This document shows positions 26,521 to 35,971 of a stretch of 64,000 nucleotides of DNA, in pieces. The DNA comes from JAYPEY01 sp964519245 (lineage in GTDB: Bacteria > Verrucomicrobiota > Verrucomicrobiia > Limisphaerales > JAYPEY01). Below the pieces are notes generated by a model. That model ran no database searches and was not told the DNA's origin. It worked only from the letters and a program-made list of their open reading frames with translations. Each line of letters opens with the position of its first letter. Position 1 is the stretch's first letter. A program made the position numbers and the translations under genes. Location: assembly GCA_964519245.1 (NCBI GenBank), contig CAZFLK010000006.1, positions 1-64,000 on the forward strand, in the 5' to 3' direction.

Positions 26521-28992
26521 TCACAATCCCGGAATGGGATCGCCCGGCTGCACATCCTCGCCTTCCCAGTTGATCACGCCGTTCTCCTTGTAGATCAGGA
26601 TGCGGGAGCGGCTGTTGGGCGCGGGCGGACGGTTGTCCTGGGGCAGGAACTTCTTGTGCTCCGCGACGACCTTCGCGTACTTCGGATCGCCGGCGAGATT
26701 GGTCCACTCGTTGGGATCGTTCTTCATGTCATACAATTCCTCGGCCCCATCGCCATAGCGGATGTAACGCCAGTTCTCCGAGCGAATGCCGTGATTGTGC
26801 GCATTGTGCGTGGTGATGGCCGGCCACTGGCGTTCGGCATTGGCGTCGCGCAATTGCGGAATCAATGAATGGCCATGCAGGTCATCCTTCTTCGGCAAAC
26901 CGGTGAGCTCGATCAGGGTGGGATAGATGTCCAACAACTCGGCCGGCTTGCTGCAGCGCTGGCCGGACTTGACGCCGGGCCCCGCAAAGATCAGGGGAAC
27001 CCGGGTGCCGTCGTCCCAAAGCGTGTTCTTGCCGGTGATCTCCTTCTCGCCCAGGTGCCAGCCATGGTCGCCCCAGACAACGACGATCGTGTTGTCCGCA
27101 TGGCCGCTCTCCTCGAGCGCATCCAACACCCGACCAAACTGCGAATCCATGAAGCTCACGCAGGCGAGATAGGAACGGACGATGTTCTTCCACTCGCCAA
27201 CCTCCTCCAGCCACTTCAACCGCACCTCGGGCAGATACCAATGAAGATACCAGGAGGAGCGCGGCGTGTCCTTGCGGTCGTCGCGCAGGATCCGCGGAAC
27301 CATCAACTCGTCCTCGGGATAAAGATCGAACCACTTCTGCGTGGCGAACAGCGGCACATGCGGCAAAAAGAATCCACAGGACATGAAGAAGGGCTCATCC
27401 TCAGGCATCTCCTTCAATTTCTCAGCCGCCCAACTGGCGCAGATGTAATCCCCCTTGTCCTCGTCCTTGTGCGGAAAGGTTCCCCAGTCGACGAGTCGAT
27501 GATTGCCGAAGGGCGTCTCAACGAGCTTGCCATTCGGCGGAAAGGGCTTGCCCGTGGCTCCGGGCCCGATTTCCTGGAACTCCTTGTCCGTCTTCTTCCG
27601 GCCGTAACCGCCGTGATAGATCTTGCCGGTCGAATAAGTGTGATAACCGTGCTGCTGCAAGTACTGCGGCAGGCTGACCAGATCCTTGAACTCCTCGACG
27701 TTGCGGATCCAGGGCGCCAGCCCGTAGATGCCGGTGGAATCAGGACGCCGCGAAAACATCAGGCTCGTGCGCGAGGGATTGCACAACGGCGACTGGCAAT
27801 GCGCATTGAGAAACGCCGTGCCGCGGCGGGCCAGCTTGTCGATGTTCGGCGTATAAGCCTGCGGATGCCCGCCCAAGTAACCGAGCCAGTCGTTCTGGTC
27901 GTCGATGGCGATGAAAAGGATGTTGGGCTTCTTGGCTTTGCCGCCCTTCTTCCGCGCCTGAGTCTTTCCCGTAGCCGCGGCATACTTCTTCCACTCGCCT
28001 TCGATATCCGCCGCCTCGGCGTCGCCCTTGTGCAGGATGACCCGATGGCGCAGCGTGATCTTGTCTCCCTTCTTCAGCGTGAAGGCGCCGCTCTCGGCAT
28101 TCTTGTCGAGGCTCTTCGTTCCAAACGGGTTGGCGGTGAACAGCCCGTAGGTCCGCGCATGCCAGGGAGTGGGATGGCGGAAGCTGCCCGGATGATTGAG
28201 GATGGAAACACCCAGCGTCTCGCCCTCGACCGGCCCCCAATAACTGACCCATTCGGCGCGTTTGCCCCAGGCGTCGCCATCCTTGTCGCCCCGGCTGTTC
28301 AAGATGCGGCCGCCCTGCTTGCCGGTGATCGACATCGAGGTCGGCACGCGCACGCTGAAACCGGCGTCTTTCTTGTCATCCAGTTCGACGTCGCCGTGGC
28401 TCGCCATCAAGATGATATCGAAGTCGATGGTCCGGGAATTCGCTCCGGCGGTGAAGGTGAGCGTGCGCTCGTCGGAAAGCAGCTTGGAGCCATCGGAGCC
28501 GACATAATCGTTCTCGCTGACGATCACCGCCTTGTTCTGGTCGGCGTGCAACTTCGTGAACTTGCGATGCACGGTCGGACCGAGCCCCTTGAGAAACTTC
28601 TCGAGGTCCGCCTGCTTCTTGTTCTTGTAGCGCTCCTCGCCGGTCAGCGGCTCATGCCAGGTGTCAAATCCGCCGATGCCCTGGTGACCGAACCAGATCG
28701 AACGATGGTGCGGGTGGTCGTGCTGCTCGCCGTCCACCTTCTTCATCGGGTAATGGCGCGTCATCGACTTGCCGGTCGGACCGATGACCGGGTAGAGGAA
28801 CGGCTTGTTCCCCTGATCCAGCACATACTTGGTGAGGAGCTTGCCGTCCAGATTCACGGTCAGGCCGCTGGCCGTCTCCTTGATTTCAAAACCTTTTTCG
28901 GCGGCCCGGGCGGGCGAAAACGAAAGACCGACGAAGACGGCCGCGCTGAATACAAGGCCGGTGAACTTGGCGATAGGGGAATGATTTTTCAT
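26521..28992 (-). CDS. DUF6807 (PmoA-like) - sulfatase fusion
   Basis: The protein has 823 residues with a signal peptide (cleavage near ARA-AEK, residue 30). Residues ~35-335 form a DUF6807 domain, with the histidine-rich DHPHHRSIWFGH at 92-103. DUF6807 appears in annotations as 'methane oxygenase PmoA', but it is unrelated to particulate methane monooxygenase and has no proven activity. A basic linker (~340-355) leads to a complete S1 sulfatase similar to iduronate-2-sulfatases, with FIAIDDQNDWLG at 361-371 and canonical CNPSR at 404-408. The frame is continuous with no sign of a read-through stop. The order implies two linked steps on one extracellular substrate. It is oriented like the CVVAR sulfatase downstream. 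Confidence 0.88.
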   Translation of the reverse strand: MKNHSPIAKFTGLVFSAAVFVGLSFSPARAAEKGFEIKETASGLTVNLDGKLLTKYVLDQGNKPFLYPVIGPTGKSMTRHYPMKKVDGEQHDHPHHRSIWFGHQGIGGFDTWHEPLTGEERYKNKKQADLEKFLKGLGPTVHRKFTKLHADQNKAVIVSENDYVGSDGSKLLSDERTLTFTAGANSRTIDFDIILMASHGDVELDDKKDAGFSVRVPTSMSITGKQGGRILNSRGDKDGDAWGKRAEWVSYWGPVEGETLGVSILNHPGSFRHPTPWHARTYGLFTANPFGTKSLDKNAESGAFTLKKGDKITLRHRVILHKGDAEAADIEGEWKKYAAATGKTQARKKGGKAKKPNILFIAIDDQNDWLGYLGGHPQAYTPNIDKLARRGTAFLNAHCQSPLCNPSRTSLMFSRRPDSTGIYGLAPWIRNVEEFKDLVSLPQYLQQHGYHTYSTGKIYHGGYGRKKTDKEFQEIGPGATGKPFPPNGKLVETPFGNHRLVDWGTFPHKDEDKGDYICASWAAEKLKEMPEDEPFFMSCGFFLPHVPLFATQKWFDLYPEDELMVPRILRDDRKDTPRSSWYLHWYLPEVRLKWLEEVGEWKNIVRSYLACVSFMDSQFGRVLDALEESGHADNTIVVVWGDHGWHLGEKEITGKNTLWDDGTRVPLIFAGPGVKSGQRCSKPAELLDIYPTLIELTGLPKKDDLHGHSLIPQLRDANAERQWPAITTHNAHNHGIRSENWRYIRYGDGAEELYDMKNDPNEWTNLAGDPKYAKVVAEHKKFLPQDNRPPAPNSRSRILIYKENGVINWEGEDVQPGDPIPGL

Positions 28993-29176
28993 GTCGTTCG
29001 AGGTGCGCGAAGCTGAATGTGGCGGTTCTCTTCCCGGAGATCAATGGTTTCGTTGCGGCGCCGATACGGCCCGCCGACTCGCGCCGGGCTGATGATTCCT
29101 TGCTTGCGGCAAACTCCAGATGCAATATTCAAGCCTTGCAGTTCGTCTCAGGAACACGCAGCAGAACAATTTCACC

Positions 29177-30205
29177 ATGAAGATCAGAGTTGTTTCCAGA
29201 ATGGGCGGCCCGGCGCTGTTGACGGCGGCCGCAGTGTGGTTCGCCGGTTGCGGCGGCGAGGACGCGTCGACCACAGCTGCGCCGCCCGTCCGCGGCGAGC
29301 CAATCCAGGTCGCGGAAGTCCGGGGCGAACCCATCACGGAGTCCGCCGAAAAACCCATCGTCACCGCGGACACGGAGGCATCCAAAGCCCCCGCCCCGGA
29401 TGCCAATATCGAATCGATGGCGGCGGCGCAGGAGTCTGGACCTTCGACCAAACCCGTCACCCCGACAGCCGCGGTCACAGCCGCCACGGGCTCCGCAAGC
29501 GCGGAAATCACGGTGAACGCGCCTACGTCTGAGATTCCTCCCTCGCCCATGCCCGCCCCGGCGCCGAAACCGGAACCGAAAGCAATCGCTGCCAAGACGC
29601 CGGCGCCGGAAGCGGCGCCCGTCGCGGGACCGGTGGAAGGGCCCGCCCCGGAACCCAAACCGGAGGCCGTCCAGGCATCCGCGGCAGCCAAGCCCGCCTC
29701 CAATGCCAAACCCGCGACCATCAAGTCAGGCGGCGAGGAATATGCGCAGGTCACCTTCGACCAACTGGCGTCGTTCGAGTACGAGATGCCGGACGAATTC
29801 GGGGAGGCCGAACCGGCTGAAGATAACAGCGAAACCGCGGAGGCCGGCGCCGATATCACCCCCGCCCCCAAGACCAAGGAAAAAGACCAGATCCCAACCA
29901 GCGTGCGCCAGTTCAACAACACCCGCGTCGCGCTCGAGGGCTTCATGCTGCCGCTGAAGGTGGAGGACAGCCTCGTCACCGAAATGCTGATCATGCGCGA
30001 CCAATCCATGTGCTGTTTCGGCAGCGTGCCCAAGATCAACGAGTGGGTGAGCATCCGCATGACCGGCAAGGGCGTGAAACCCGTCATGGACGAACCCGTC
30101 ACCATCTACGGCAAGCTCAAGGTCGGCGAGATTCGGGAGAATGGCTACCTGGTCGGCATCTACGAGATGGATGGGGAGCGTCTGGGGACCCGGATCGATT
30201 TCTGA
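29177..30205 (+). CDS. Lipoprotein with Pro/Ala-rich linker and DUF3299 domain
   Basis: From the ATG at 29177 the protein has 342 residues. The N-terminus is a lipoprotein signal with the lipobox cysteine in WFAGCGG. Residues ~30-195 are low-complexity Pro/Ala/Glu/Lys-rich, suited to spanning the periplasm. The C-terminal ~100 residues (FNNTRVALEGFMLPLKV... MCCFGSVPKINEWV) fit DUF3299, a family of unknown function often found with ABC-type export or surface proteins. It is divergent from the DUF6807-sulfatase across 184 bp. No partner defines its role. Confidence 0.75.
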   Translation: MKIRVVSRMGGPALLTAAAVWFAGCGGEDASTTAAPPVRGEPIQVAEVRGEPITESAEKPIVTADTEASKAPAPDANIESMAAAQESGPSTKPVTPTAAVTAATGSASAEITVNAPTSEIPPSPMPAPAPKPEPKAIAAKTPAPEAAPVAGPVEGPAPEPKPEAVQASAAAKPASNAKPATIKSGGEEYAQVTFDQLASFEYEMPDEFGEAEPAEDNSETAEAGADITPAPKTKEKDQIPTSVRQFNNTRVALEGFMLPLKVEDSLVTEMLIMRDQSMCCFGSVPKINEWVSIRMTGKGVKPVMDEPVTIYGKLKVGEIRENGYLVGIYEMDGERLGTRIDF

Positions 30206-30296
30206 TCGCCTCTCGCGAGCCTCTCTCCGGCGGAACCGCCTTCCTCCCGCCCGGAGACGGTGTTCCCATTGCCGCCGGCCCATGATCGTCCGCTCT

Positions 30297-30336
30297 CTTC
30301 AGCGCGGCACAATCAACATTGTGAATGGCGCTGAAG
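30297..30336 (+). other. Stable interrupted hairpin upstream of radical SAM gene
   Basis: Outer arms cttcagcgc (30297-30305) and gcgctgaag (30328-30336) pair perfectly. Inner arms cacaat and attgtg pair perfectly around a four-base caac loop. A 2/4-base internal bulge separates the two stems. There is no U-run after it, so it is not a standard intrinsic terminator. It lies 92 bp after the DUF3299 gene and 60 bp before the radical SAM start. It could end the first message by another route or regulate the second. Confidence 0.6.
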
Positions 30337-30395
30337 CCGCTTAGGGTGACTCCGAGCGCCAACCGCAGTCGTCATCACAGTCACCACCGAGGGTC

Positions 30396-31412
30396 ATGTT
30401 CGCCGGAAGATTCGCCCAATACCTGCTCAAGCGGAACCTGCAGCACCTGATTGCGCATGTGACCAATCACTGCAACTTCCGCTGCCAGCACTGCTTCATC
30501 GATTTCTCCCCCAAGCGCGACCTCAAGCTGGAGCATTACCAGAAGCTCGGCCGCCAGGCCGGGAAGCTGTTCTGGCTCGATATCGCGGGCGGCGAGCCCT
30601 TTCTCCGAACCGACATCGCCGACATCGTCGCCTGCTTCGACGCCCGCGTCATCCAGATCCCGACCAACGGCTCCCTGCCGGACCGCATCATCGAGCGGGT
30701 CAAGGAGATGCAGGATCGCATCGACGGCGAGGTCGCGATCTCCTTCAGCCTCGACGGATTGGAGTCCACCCACGAGGAGATCCGCAAGGCTCCCGGAAAC
30801 TGGAACCAGGTCTGGGACACCTTCGAGAAACTGCGCGAACTGGGCGGTGTGAACATCAAGATCAACACCTGCCTGCATCAAGGCAACGTGGAGGAGATCA
30901 TCCCCTTGATGGAGGAGGTGCGCGCGCGCAAGCCCGATTTTCATTCCATCATTCTCCTGCGCGGCGAGCCCATGAATCCCGAGGTCGGCCTCCCGCCCTT
31001 TGACATTCTGAATGAGATCGCGCCCAAGATCTTCGAGATTCTCGAAACGTATGACTACGGCCAGGACAAGCTGACCGCGCGCATCCTGCGCAACTACCAC
31101 CGCTATCTCTGGAACATTTCCCTGCAGACGATCCGGCAGAAGACCCAGGTGATTCCCTGCCTCGCCGGCAGCGCGCATATGGTGGTCATGGGCAACGGCG
31201 ATGTCTCCTCCTGCGAAATGCTGCCGCCGGTCGGCAACGTCAAGGAAACCAGCTTCGCCGAAGTGACCGGCAGCCAGGCCATGCGCGACCAGGTGCAATC
31301 CATCAAGGACAAGCAGTGCTTCTGCACGCACAACTGCGCCATGCTCGACAGCATCCTCTTCCGCCCCGCCAGCATCCCCCACCTGATGAGCGAGAAAATC
31401 AAACCCGCGTGA
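30396..31412 (+). CDS. Radical SAM enzyme with SPASM-like C-terminus
   Basis: The protein has 338 residues. The [4Fe-4S] motif CNFRCQHC (C26, C30, C33) and the GGEPFLR motif define the radical SAM core. The C-terminus has CLAGSAHMVVMGNGDVSSC and then CFCTHNC, the cysteine pattern of a short SPASM/twitch domain that holds auxiliary clusters. SPASM proteins modify peptides or proteins; some handle sugars or alcohols. It is too short and wrong in motif to be the anaerobic sulfatase-maturing enzyme despite the sulfatases nearby. A GAGGG before the ATG is a plausible ribosome site. A glycosyltransferase follows 63 bp later, so they may share a pathway. Confidence 0.82.
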   Translation: MFAGRFAQYLLKRNLQHLIAHVTNHCNFRCQHCFIDFSPKRDLKLEHYQKLGRQAGKLFWLDIAGGEPFLRTDIADIVACFDARVIQIPTNGSLPDRIIERVKEMQDRIDGEVAISFSLDGLESTHEEIRKAPGNWNQVWDTFEKLRELGGVNIKINTCLHQGNVEEIIPLMEEVRARKPDFHSIILLRGEPMNPEVGLPPFDILNEIAPKIFEILETYDYGQDKLTARILRNYHRYLWNISLQTIRQKTQVIPCLAGSAHMVVMGNGDVSSCEMLPPVGNVKETSFAEVTGSQAMRDQVQSIKDKQCFCTHNCAMLDSILFRPASIPHLMSEKIKPA

Positions 31413-31475
31413 CGCGGAAACTCCGGAGCTTGAAGCCCGCGCGCTTGCTTTTCTGATCCCGGATTGGATTCCCAC

Positions 31476-32426
31476 ATGAGCTCTCTGGATCTCAGCGTCG
31501 TCATCCCCTGCTACAACGCAGGCGCGAGCATCACGCGATTGCTGGGGCAACTCGAGACGCAATCCCTCGGCCGGGATCGCTATGAGATCATCATCATCGA
31601 CGACGGCTCCACCGACGACACCGCCGCCCGGGTGAAGGCTTTCGGGACGGTCCAATTGCTGAGACAACAACAATGCGGTCCCGGCGCGGCGCGAAATCTG
31701 GGCGCCGCGAAAGCCAGAGGCAGACTCGTGCTCTTCGTGGATTCGGACCTGGAGGTCGCCGACGATCTGCTGGAGCAGCACCTGGCGTTTCATGATGCCC
31801 ATCCGGACGTTGCCTTGACGGGCGGCAGCGTGGAGCCCCCGACTGAACTGCCCGTCCTGTCCTGGGTCCTGGCCGACCACTTCGCGAGTTGGTTCAACGC
31901 GCATCCGAAAATTCATTGTCCGAAGGAACCGGAATACCTGCCCAGCCTGAACATGTGCATCAAGAAGGGTGTCGTGGCCGGGGAACACGGACTGACATTC
32001 CCCGACGGCCTGAAGCACACCGGCGAAGACGTCCTGTATTGCCATGCGCTTCGCGTCAAAGGACTGAAGCTGGCTTTTCTGCCGGACGCGATTGTCAGAC
32101 ACCACGATCGCACGACCATGGTCGATCACCTGAAACACATGTATCGCTGGGGGCATCATGCGCCCTATGTGCGGGGCGCCCTGCCTGACCTGAAGTTCGG
32201 GTTTCTCTTTCCCAGAAACCCCTTGCTCGCGCCGTTGGCGGGGCCGTTCATCGTCGCGGGCTATACCTGGCTCATCTGGAAGAGTTGGCTGTCGTCCCGA
32301 CCGATCGCCGTCACGCTCGCCCTGCCCCAGATTCTTCTCGGGCGCGCCGTCTACGCCCGCGGCGCCCTCCACGGAACCATGGAACGGTGGCGGAACGCCT
32401 GCGACAAAGAACCCGCCCCCCCCTGA
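31476..32426 (+). CDS. Family 2 glycosyltransferase
   Basis: From the ATG at 31476 the protein has 316 residues; a TTG at 31464 is a weaker start. The GT-A signature is present: VVIPCYNAG at the N-terminus, IIIIDDGSTDDT near 40-50 and the metal-binding FVDSD near 85-90. A late acceptor-side segment contains HTGEDVLYC near 185. One hydrophobic segment near 245-270 suggests membrane association. It would transfer an activated sugar to a lipid or polymer. It follows the radical SAM gene on the same strand and precedes the CYTH-CHAD gene by 43 bp. Confidence 0.85.
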   Translation: MSSLDLSVVIPCYNAGASITRLLGQLETQSLGRDRYEIIIIDDGSTDDTAARVKAFGTVQLLRQQQCGPGAARNLGAAKARGRLVLFVDSDLEVADDLLEQHLAFHDAHPDVALTGGSVEPPTELPVLSWVLADHFASWFNAHPKIHCPKEPEYLPSLNMCIKKGVVAGEHGLTFPDGLKHTGEDVLYCHALRVKGLKLAFLPDAIVRHHDRTTMVDHLKHMYRWGHHAPYVRGALPDLKFGFLFPRNPLLAPLAGPFIVAGYTWLIWKSWLSSRPIAVTLALPQILLGRAVYARGALHGTMERWRNACDKEPAPP

Positions 32427-32469
32427 GACCGACTTGATTCCCGACGGGAGTCCGCGCCAGAATCGAACC

Positions 32470-34038
32470 ATGGCGCATCACCGCGCCCATTCGCCCATGC
32501 TGGAATGCGAACTCAAACTCCTCATCGACCGCAAGGACCAAGCAGAACTCCCCAAGAGCGCCTGCATCGCCCAACTCCTGCAGGAGCCGTTCAAACGCAA
32601 GCGCGTGCAAAACGCTTACTTCGATACGCCGGATGCCGACTTGCGGCAACGCGGCATGGAACTGCGCGTGCGACGCATCGACCGTCAATGGATTCAGACC
32701 CTGAAGATCCGGCAAGCGGGCGGCGCCGCCGTGCATCGGCGGGAGGAGATCGAGACGCCGGTTTCCGGTCCGACGCCCGTTCCTGCTCTCCTGATCGAGG
32801 CGGGCGCCCCGGACGCGCTTGTCCAAGCCATTGGCGACGCCGGACTCGAATGCCTTTTCGAGACGGTTTATTGGCGACGATCCGCGATCCTGAAGGCGGC
32901 CGGCGGCAACATCATCGAGTTGTGCCTTGATGTCGGCGAAACCCGCGCCGGAGAGCGGGTCCGGGAGATCAGCGAGATCGAGATGGAGCTGAAACAGGGC
33001 GCGAACGACGCCCTCTACAATCTCGCCGAGGAACTCGCGCAAACCTTTGACCTCCGAATCAATTCGCGGACCAAACCCGATCTTGGCTACGGAATGTTGC
33101 GGGATGAGCGGCCCGAGCCTGTATACGACCATGTTCATCGAATCGATTCCGGCGAATCAGCGGAGGCTGCTTTCCAACATTTCCTCGAAGAATGCGCGCG
33201 ACATGCGTTCGCAAATGACCGAACGATCCTTGAGACCGACAACATCGAAGGCGTGCATCAGATGCGAGTCGGGTTGCGACGCTTCCGGGCCTGCCTGAAC
33301 CTCTTCAAGCCACTGCTTCCGGGCAAGGCGGTTCGCGCCGCCGGCGACCTGATCTCGCCGCTCCAGCAAGCGCTCGGTCCGGCTCGTGACTGGGATGTGT
33401 TCATCCGCGACCGGATCGATCGATTCCCGCAGACCGACGACGCCATGACCGAACTGCGCGCCCTGGCAGTGGTCGAGCGAGATCAGGCCTACGCCTCACT
33501 CAGGGAGTTGCTGAACACCACGGATCATCACCGCAGTCTGTTGACGCTGCTTTCCTGGATTGGCCGTCGCGGTTGGCGGGAAGCCCTCTCCGCGAAGCAA
33601 CTGGGTGAACTGGAGCGCCCGATAGACGCCTTTGTCAAAGAGGCTCTGCAACGAACTCGCGCCAAGGCGCTGAAACGGGGACGGAAACTCGCCGACTTGA
33701 GCCCCAAGCAACTGCACCAACTCCGGATCGTCGTGAAGAAGCACCGTTATCCGGTGGACTTTTTTGCGGCGTCCTTCGCCGGCAAACGAGGGCGCGTCTA
33801 CGCCGCCGCGCTGAAGAAGTTGCAGACCGACCTCGGGCGCGTGAACGATGTCACCGTGTCCGGTGACCTGATCGCGAAACTGGATCCGCCCAAGCGACTC
33901 CAACCAACGGTCAAGATACTGCTGGCACGAGCGGAGGAAGACCGCCTCAATTCCCTCAGCAAACTCCCCGAACGCTGGCGCGCCTTCCGAAAGCAGAGAC
34001 CCTTCTGGAAAGGAAGCCTGGGCGCGAAACAGAAATGA
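32470..34038 (+). CDS. CYTH-CHAD domain protein (triphosphate tunnel metalloenzyme)
   Basis: From the ATG at 32470 the protein has 522 residues; an ATG at 32497 is also possible. The N-terminal CYTH domain (~10-205) opens with the ExExK signature (ECELKL) and continues with YFDTPDADL and RVRRID basic strands. The C-terminal CHAD domain (~220-510) is helical and rich in conserved histidines and arginines, for example VHQMRVGLRRFRACL and LHQLRIVVKKHRY. CYTH enzymes hydrolyse triphosphates such as inorganic triphosphate, and CHAD domains bind polyphosphate. A role in polyphosphate handling is therefore likely. It is cytoplasmic, with no polyphosphate kinase nearby. Confidence 0.9.
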   Translation: MAHHRAHSPMLECELKLLIDRKDQAELPKSACIAQLLQEPFKRKRVQNAYFDTPDADLRQRGMELRVRRIDRQWIQTLKIRQAGGAAVHRREEIETPVSGPTPVPALLIEAGAPDALVQAIGDAGLECLFETVYWRRSAILKAAGGNIIELCLDVGETRAGERVREISEIEMELKQGANDALYNLAEELAQTFDLRINSRTKPDLGYGMLRDERPEPVYDHVHRIDSGESAEAAFQHFLEECARHAFANDRTILETDNIEGVHQMRVGLRRFRACLNLFKPLLPGKAVRAAGDLISPLQQALGPARDWDVFIRDRIDRFPQTDDAMTELRALAVVERDQAYASLRELLNTTDHHRSLLTLLSWIGRRGWREALSAKQLGELERPIDAFVKEALQRTRAKALKRGRKLADLSPKQLHQLRIVVKKHRYPVDFFAASFAGKRGRVYAAALKKLQTDLGRVNDVTVSGDLIAKLDPPKRLQPTVKILLARAEEDRLNSLSKLPERWRAFRKQRPFWKGSLGAKQK

Positions 34039-34082
34039 CGCGCAGGCACGCGGAGCTTCTCAAATCCAGAGCCCGACGGCCC

Positions 34083-35285
34083 TCAAGAGACAGGCGCAAG
34101 ATGCTCCGCAACGTGCGTGCGGTAGGCCTTGAAAGCCGGCACGACGCCGGCCAAAGCTCCCAAGGCAATCATACCCACCGGCGCCCAGAGCATGACCGGG
34201 TGCCAGGCGAAGGGCTCCAGCACGACGCCTGTCTGTTGCCGGATCAGGTTCGCGGCGGCCGACATGATCACCGCGTAGAAGGCGAAGCCGACCAGGACAC
34301 CGAGCGACGCAATCGCTCCCGCCTCCAACACCACCGCGCTGAAAACGGTCGCCCGGCGGGCGCCCAGCGCCCGCATGATGGCGATGTCCCGGCGTCGCTC
34401 GTTCATGGAATTGTAGATGCTGGCCAGGATGGAGCCGACCGCAACCAACGCAACGAGATACGCCACCGCCTCCAACACCTTGTCGAACCAGCCGATCTTG
34501 TCGAACAGCTGCGACATGACCGCGCCAATGGGAAAGGCAAAGGTCATCTTGTCGCCCTGCTTGTTGTACATCTGGTCCAGCATGAAGCCCGCAGTCGGCG
34601 CGCGCAGCTTGATCAATACCGCGCTGACATCCGAGGCCGCCTTGGGATCGTGGCCGGCCATCGTCTGGAGCCCCTTGATCGGAATCCAGATGACCCGGTC
34701 CGCCGGCGTATTCGTCGGCTTCAAGACCCCGACCACCACATACACGTCCGCGTGCTTCGCCTCCTCGTCGAAGATCAGTCCGTGGTAGGGATTGAACTGG
34801 TCGCCGACCTTTAGCCCCAACCGCCGCGCCGCAAAACTCCCGACCACGGCCTCCTTGTAGCCATCTTCAAAAACACGGCCGCCAGGATGAACCTCGTAGG
34901 TCTTGTCGGCATCATAAGCGTGATTGAAAAGATTGGTCTCGGTCCCGACCAGACGATAACCGCGATAATTGTCCCCCACGGCCAGCGGCACGGCCGATTG
35001 CACCGCGCGGTTCTTCTTGATGAACTGATAGTCGGACCAGCGGATGTTCCCGGGCGAGGCCTCCAGATGGAAGATGGCGTTGAGCACGAGCTGCAGCTTG
35101 GAGCCGCGCGCGCCCAGCACTGCATCGAAACCGGCGGTGACATTGGTGAAGGTCGCATGTGACTGCGCCTTGACCACCCAGACCGTCATCAGCAGACCGA
35201 CCGCCAGCGCCAATGAAAGCGAGGTCACCGCCGTGGAAAGGGCGTGCTGCCGGAGGCTCTTGAGGACAATGCGGAACAGAGTCAT
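34083..35285 (-). CDS. ABC transporter permease, MacB/FtsX type
   Basis: The protein has 400 residues. There is one transmembrane helix near 15-37, a ~240-residue periplasmic domain, and three C-terminal helices (~270-395) with the FtsX-type ERRRDIAIMRALGARR motif before the second. The topology is that of LolC/MacB-like permeases working with a LolD-like ATPase to move lipoproteins, peptides or toxins by mechanotransmission. Its ATG overlaps the stop of the ATPase gene by four bases, so the pair is translationally coupled. No membrane-fusion partner lies next to it. Confidence 0.85.
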   Translation of the reverse strand: MTLFRIVLKSLRQHALSTAVTSLSLALAVGLLMTVWVVKAQSHATFTNVTAGFDAVLGARGSKLQLVLNAIFHLEASPGNIRWSDYQFIKKNRAVQSAVPLAVGDNYRGYRLVGTETNLFNHAYDADKTYEVHPGGRVFEDGYKEAVVGSFAARRLGLKVGDQFNPYHGLIFDEEAKHADVYVVVGVLKPTNTPADRVIWIPIKGLQTMAGHDPKAASDVSAVLIKLRAPTAGFMLDQMYNKQGDKMTFAFPIGAVMSQLFDKIGWFDKVLEAVAYLVALVAVGSILASIYNSMNERRRDIAIMRALGARRATVFSAVVLEAGAIASLGVLVGFAFYAVIMSAAANLIRQQTGVVLEPFAWHPVMLWAPVGMIALGALAGVVPAFKAYRTHVAEHLAPVS

Positions 35286-35971
35286 GCCCCAGCCTCCCCG
35301 GGTTGCAAGGCCGCACGATTGATGTCGTTCAGAGCATGCACTTCCTCAAATTGTTCCAGCACGGGCTGATCGTGACTGACCAGCAACAAGGCCGCCCCGT
35401 TCTCCCGGCAGGCCTCGCGAATCAACTGCAGCGACTCGCGCGAGTTGCGCGGATCCAGATTGCCGGTCGGCTCATCCGCCAAGACCAACTTCGGCCGGTT
35501 CGCCAGGGCGCGCGCCACCGCGACGCGCTGTTGCTGCCCCGTGGAAAGCTGCTTGGGATAGTGATTGAGCCGGGACTCCAGCCCCACCCGTTTCAGGAGA
35601 GCCGTCGCAAACTCACGATCCGCGCCCGGGCCGAAAGACATGCCCAGAAGCACGTTCTCCAGGCAGGTGAACCCCTGCAGCAGGTTGAAGGTCTGGAAGA
35701 TGTAGCCGATCGTCGTCGCCCGCAACCGGTCCCGGGCCGCTTCTCCCAGATCCGACATGGCGCGGCCGTCAATCAAGACATGCCCCGAATCGGGTTTCAG
35801 TATTCCGGCGATCAGGTTCAGGAAAGTGGTCTTACCGGATCCGCTTTCTCCACGCAGCCCCACCTGCTGCGCCTCCTCCAACGAAAACTCCGGCACGTCG
35901 ACAACCGTGTGCGTCCCGCCTTCCGGCGACGCGTAGGTCTTGATCAGATTGGAGATTTTCAGCAATGGCAC
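35282..35971 (-). CDS. ABC transporter ATPase, LolD/MacB type
   Basis: The GTG at 35971 gives 229 residues and places the domain start (VPLLKISNLIKTY) correctly. The open frame continues to 36247, but that part is not family-like and crosses the divergent Rieske gene. Walker A is GESGSGKTT, the Q-loop is YIFQTFNLLQ, the signature is LSTGQQQRVAVARAL and Walker B is LVLADEPTGNLD. It powers the coupled permease downstream. Confidence 0.9.
   Translation of the reverse strand: MPLLKISNLIKTYASPEGGTHTVVDVPEFSLEEAQQVGLRGESGSGKTTFLNLIAGILKPDSGHVLIDGRAMSDLGEAARDRLRATTIGYIFQTFNLLQGFTCLENVLLGMSFGPGADREFATALLKRVGLESRLNHYPKQLSTGQQQRVAVARALANRPKLVLADEPTGNLDPRNSRESLQLIREACRENGAALLLVSHDQPVLEQFEEVHALNDINRAALQPGEAGA

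Noticed and set aside
26521..28992. DUF6807 part as a subunit of particulate methane monooxygenase
   Set aside because: The PmoA name on this family is a mislabel; the domain is soluble and exported, with no membrane helices.
30396..31412. Radical SAM enzyme as the anaerobic sulfatase-maturing enzyme
   Set aside because: It is shorter and lacks the full cysteine set of that family; sulfatase proximity alone is not enough.
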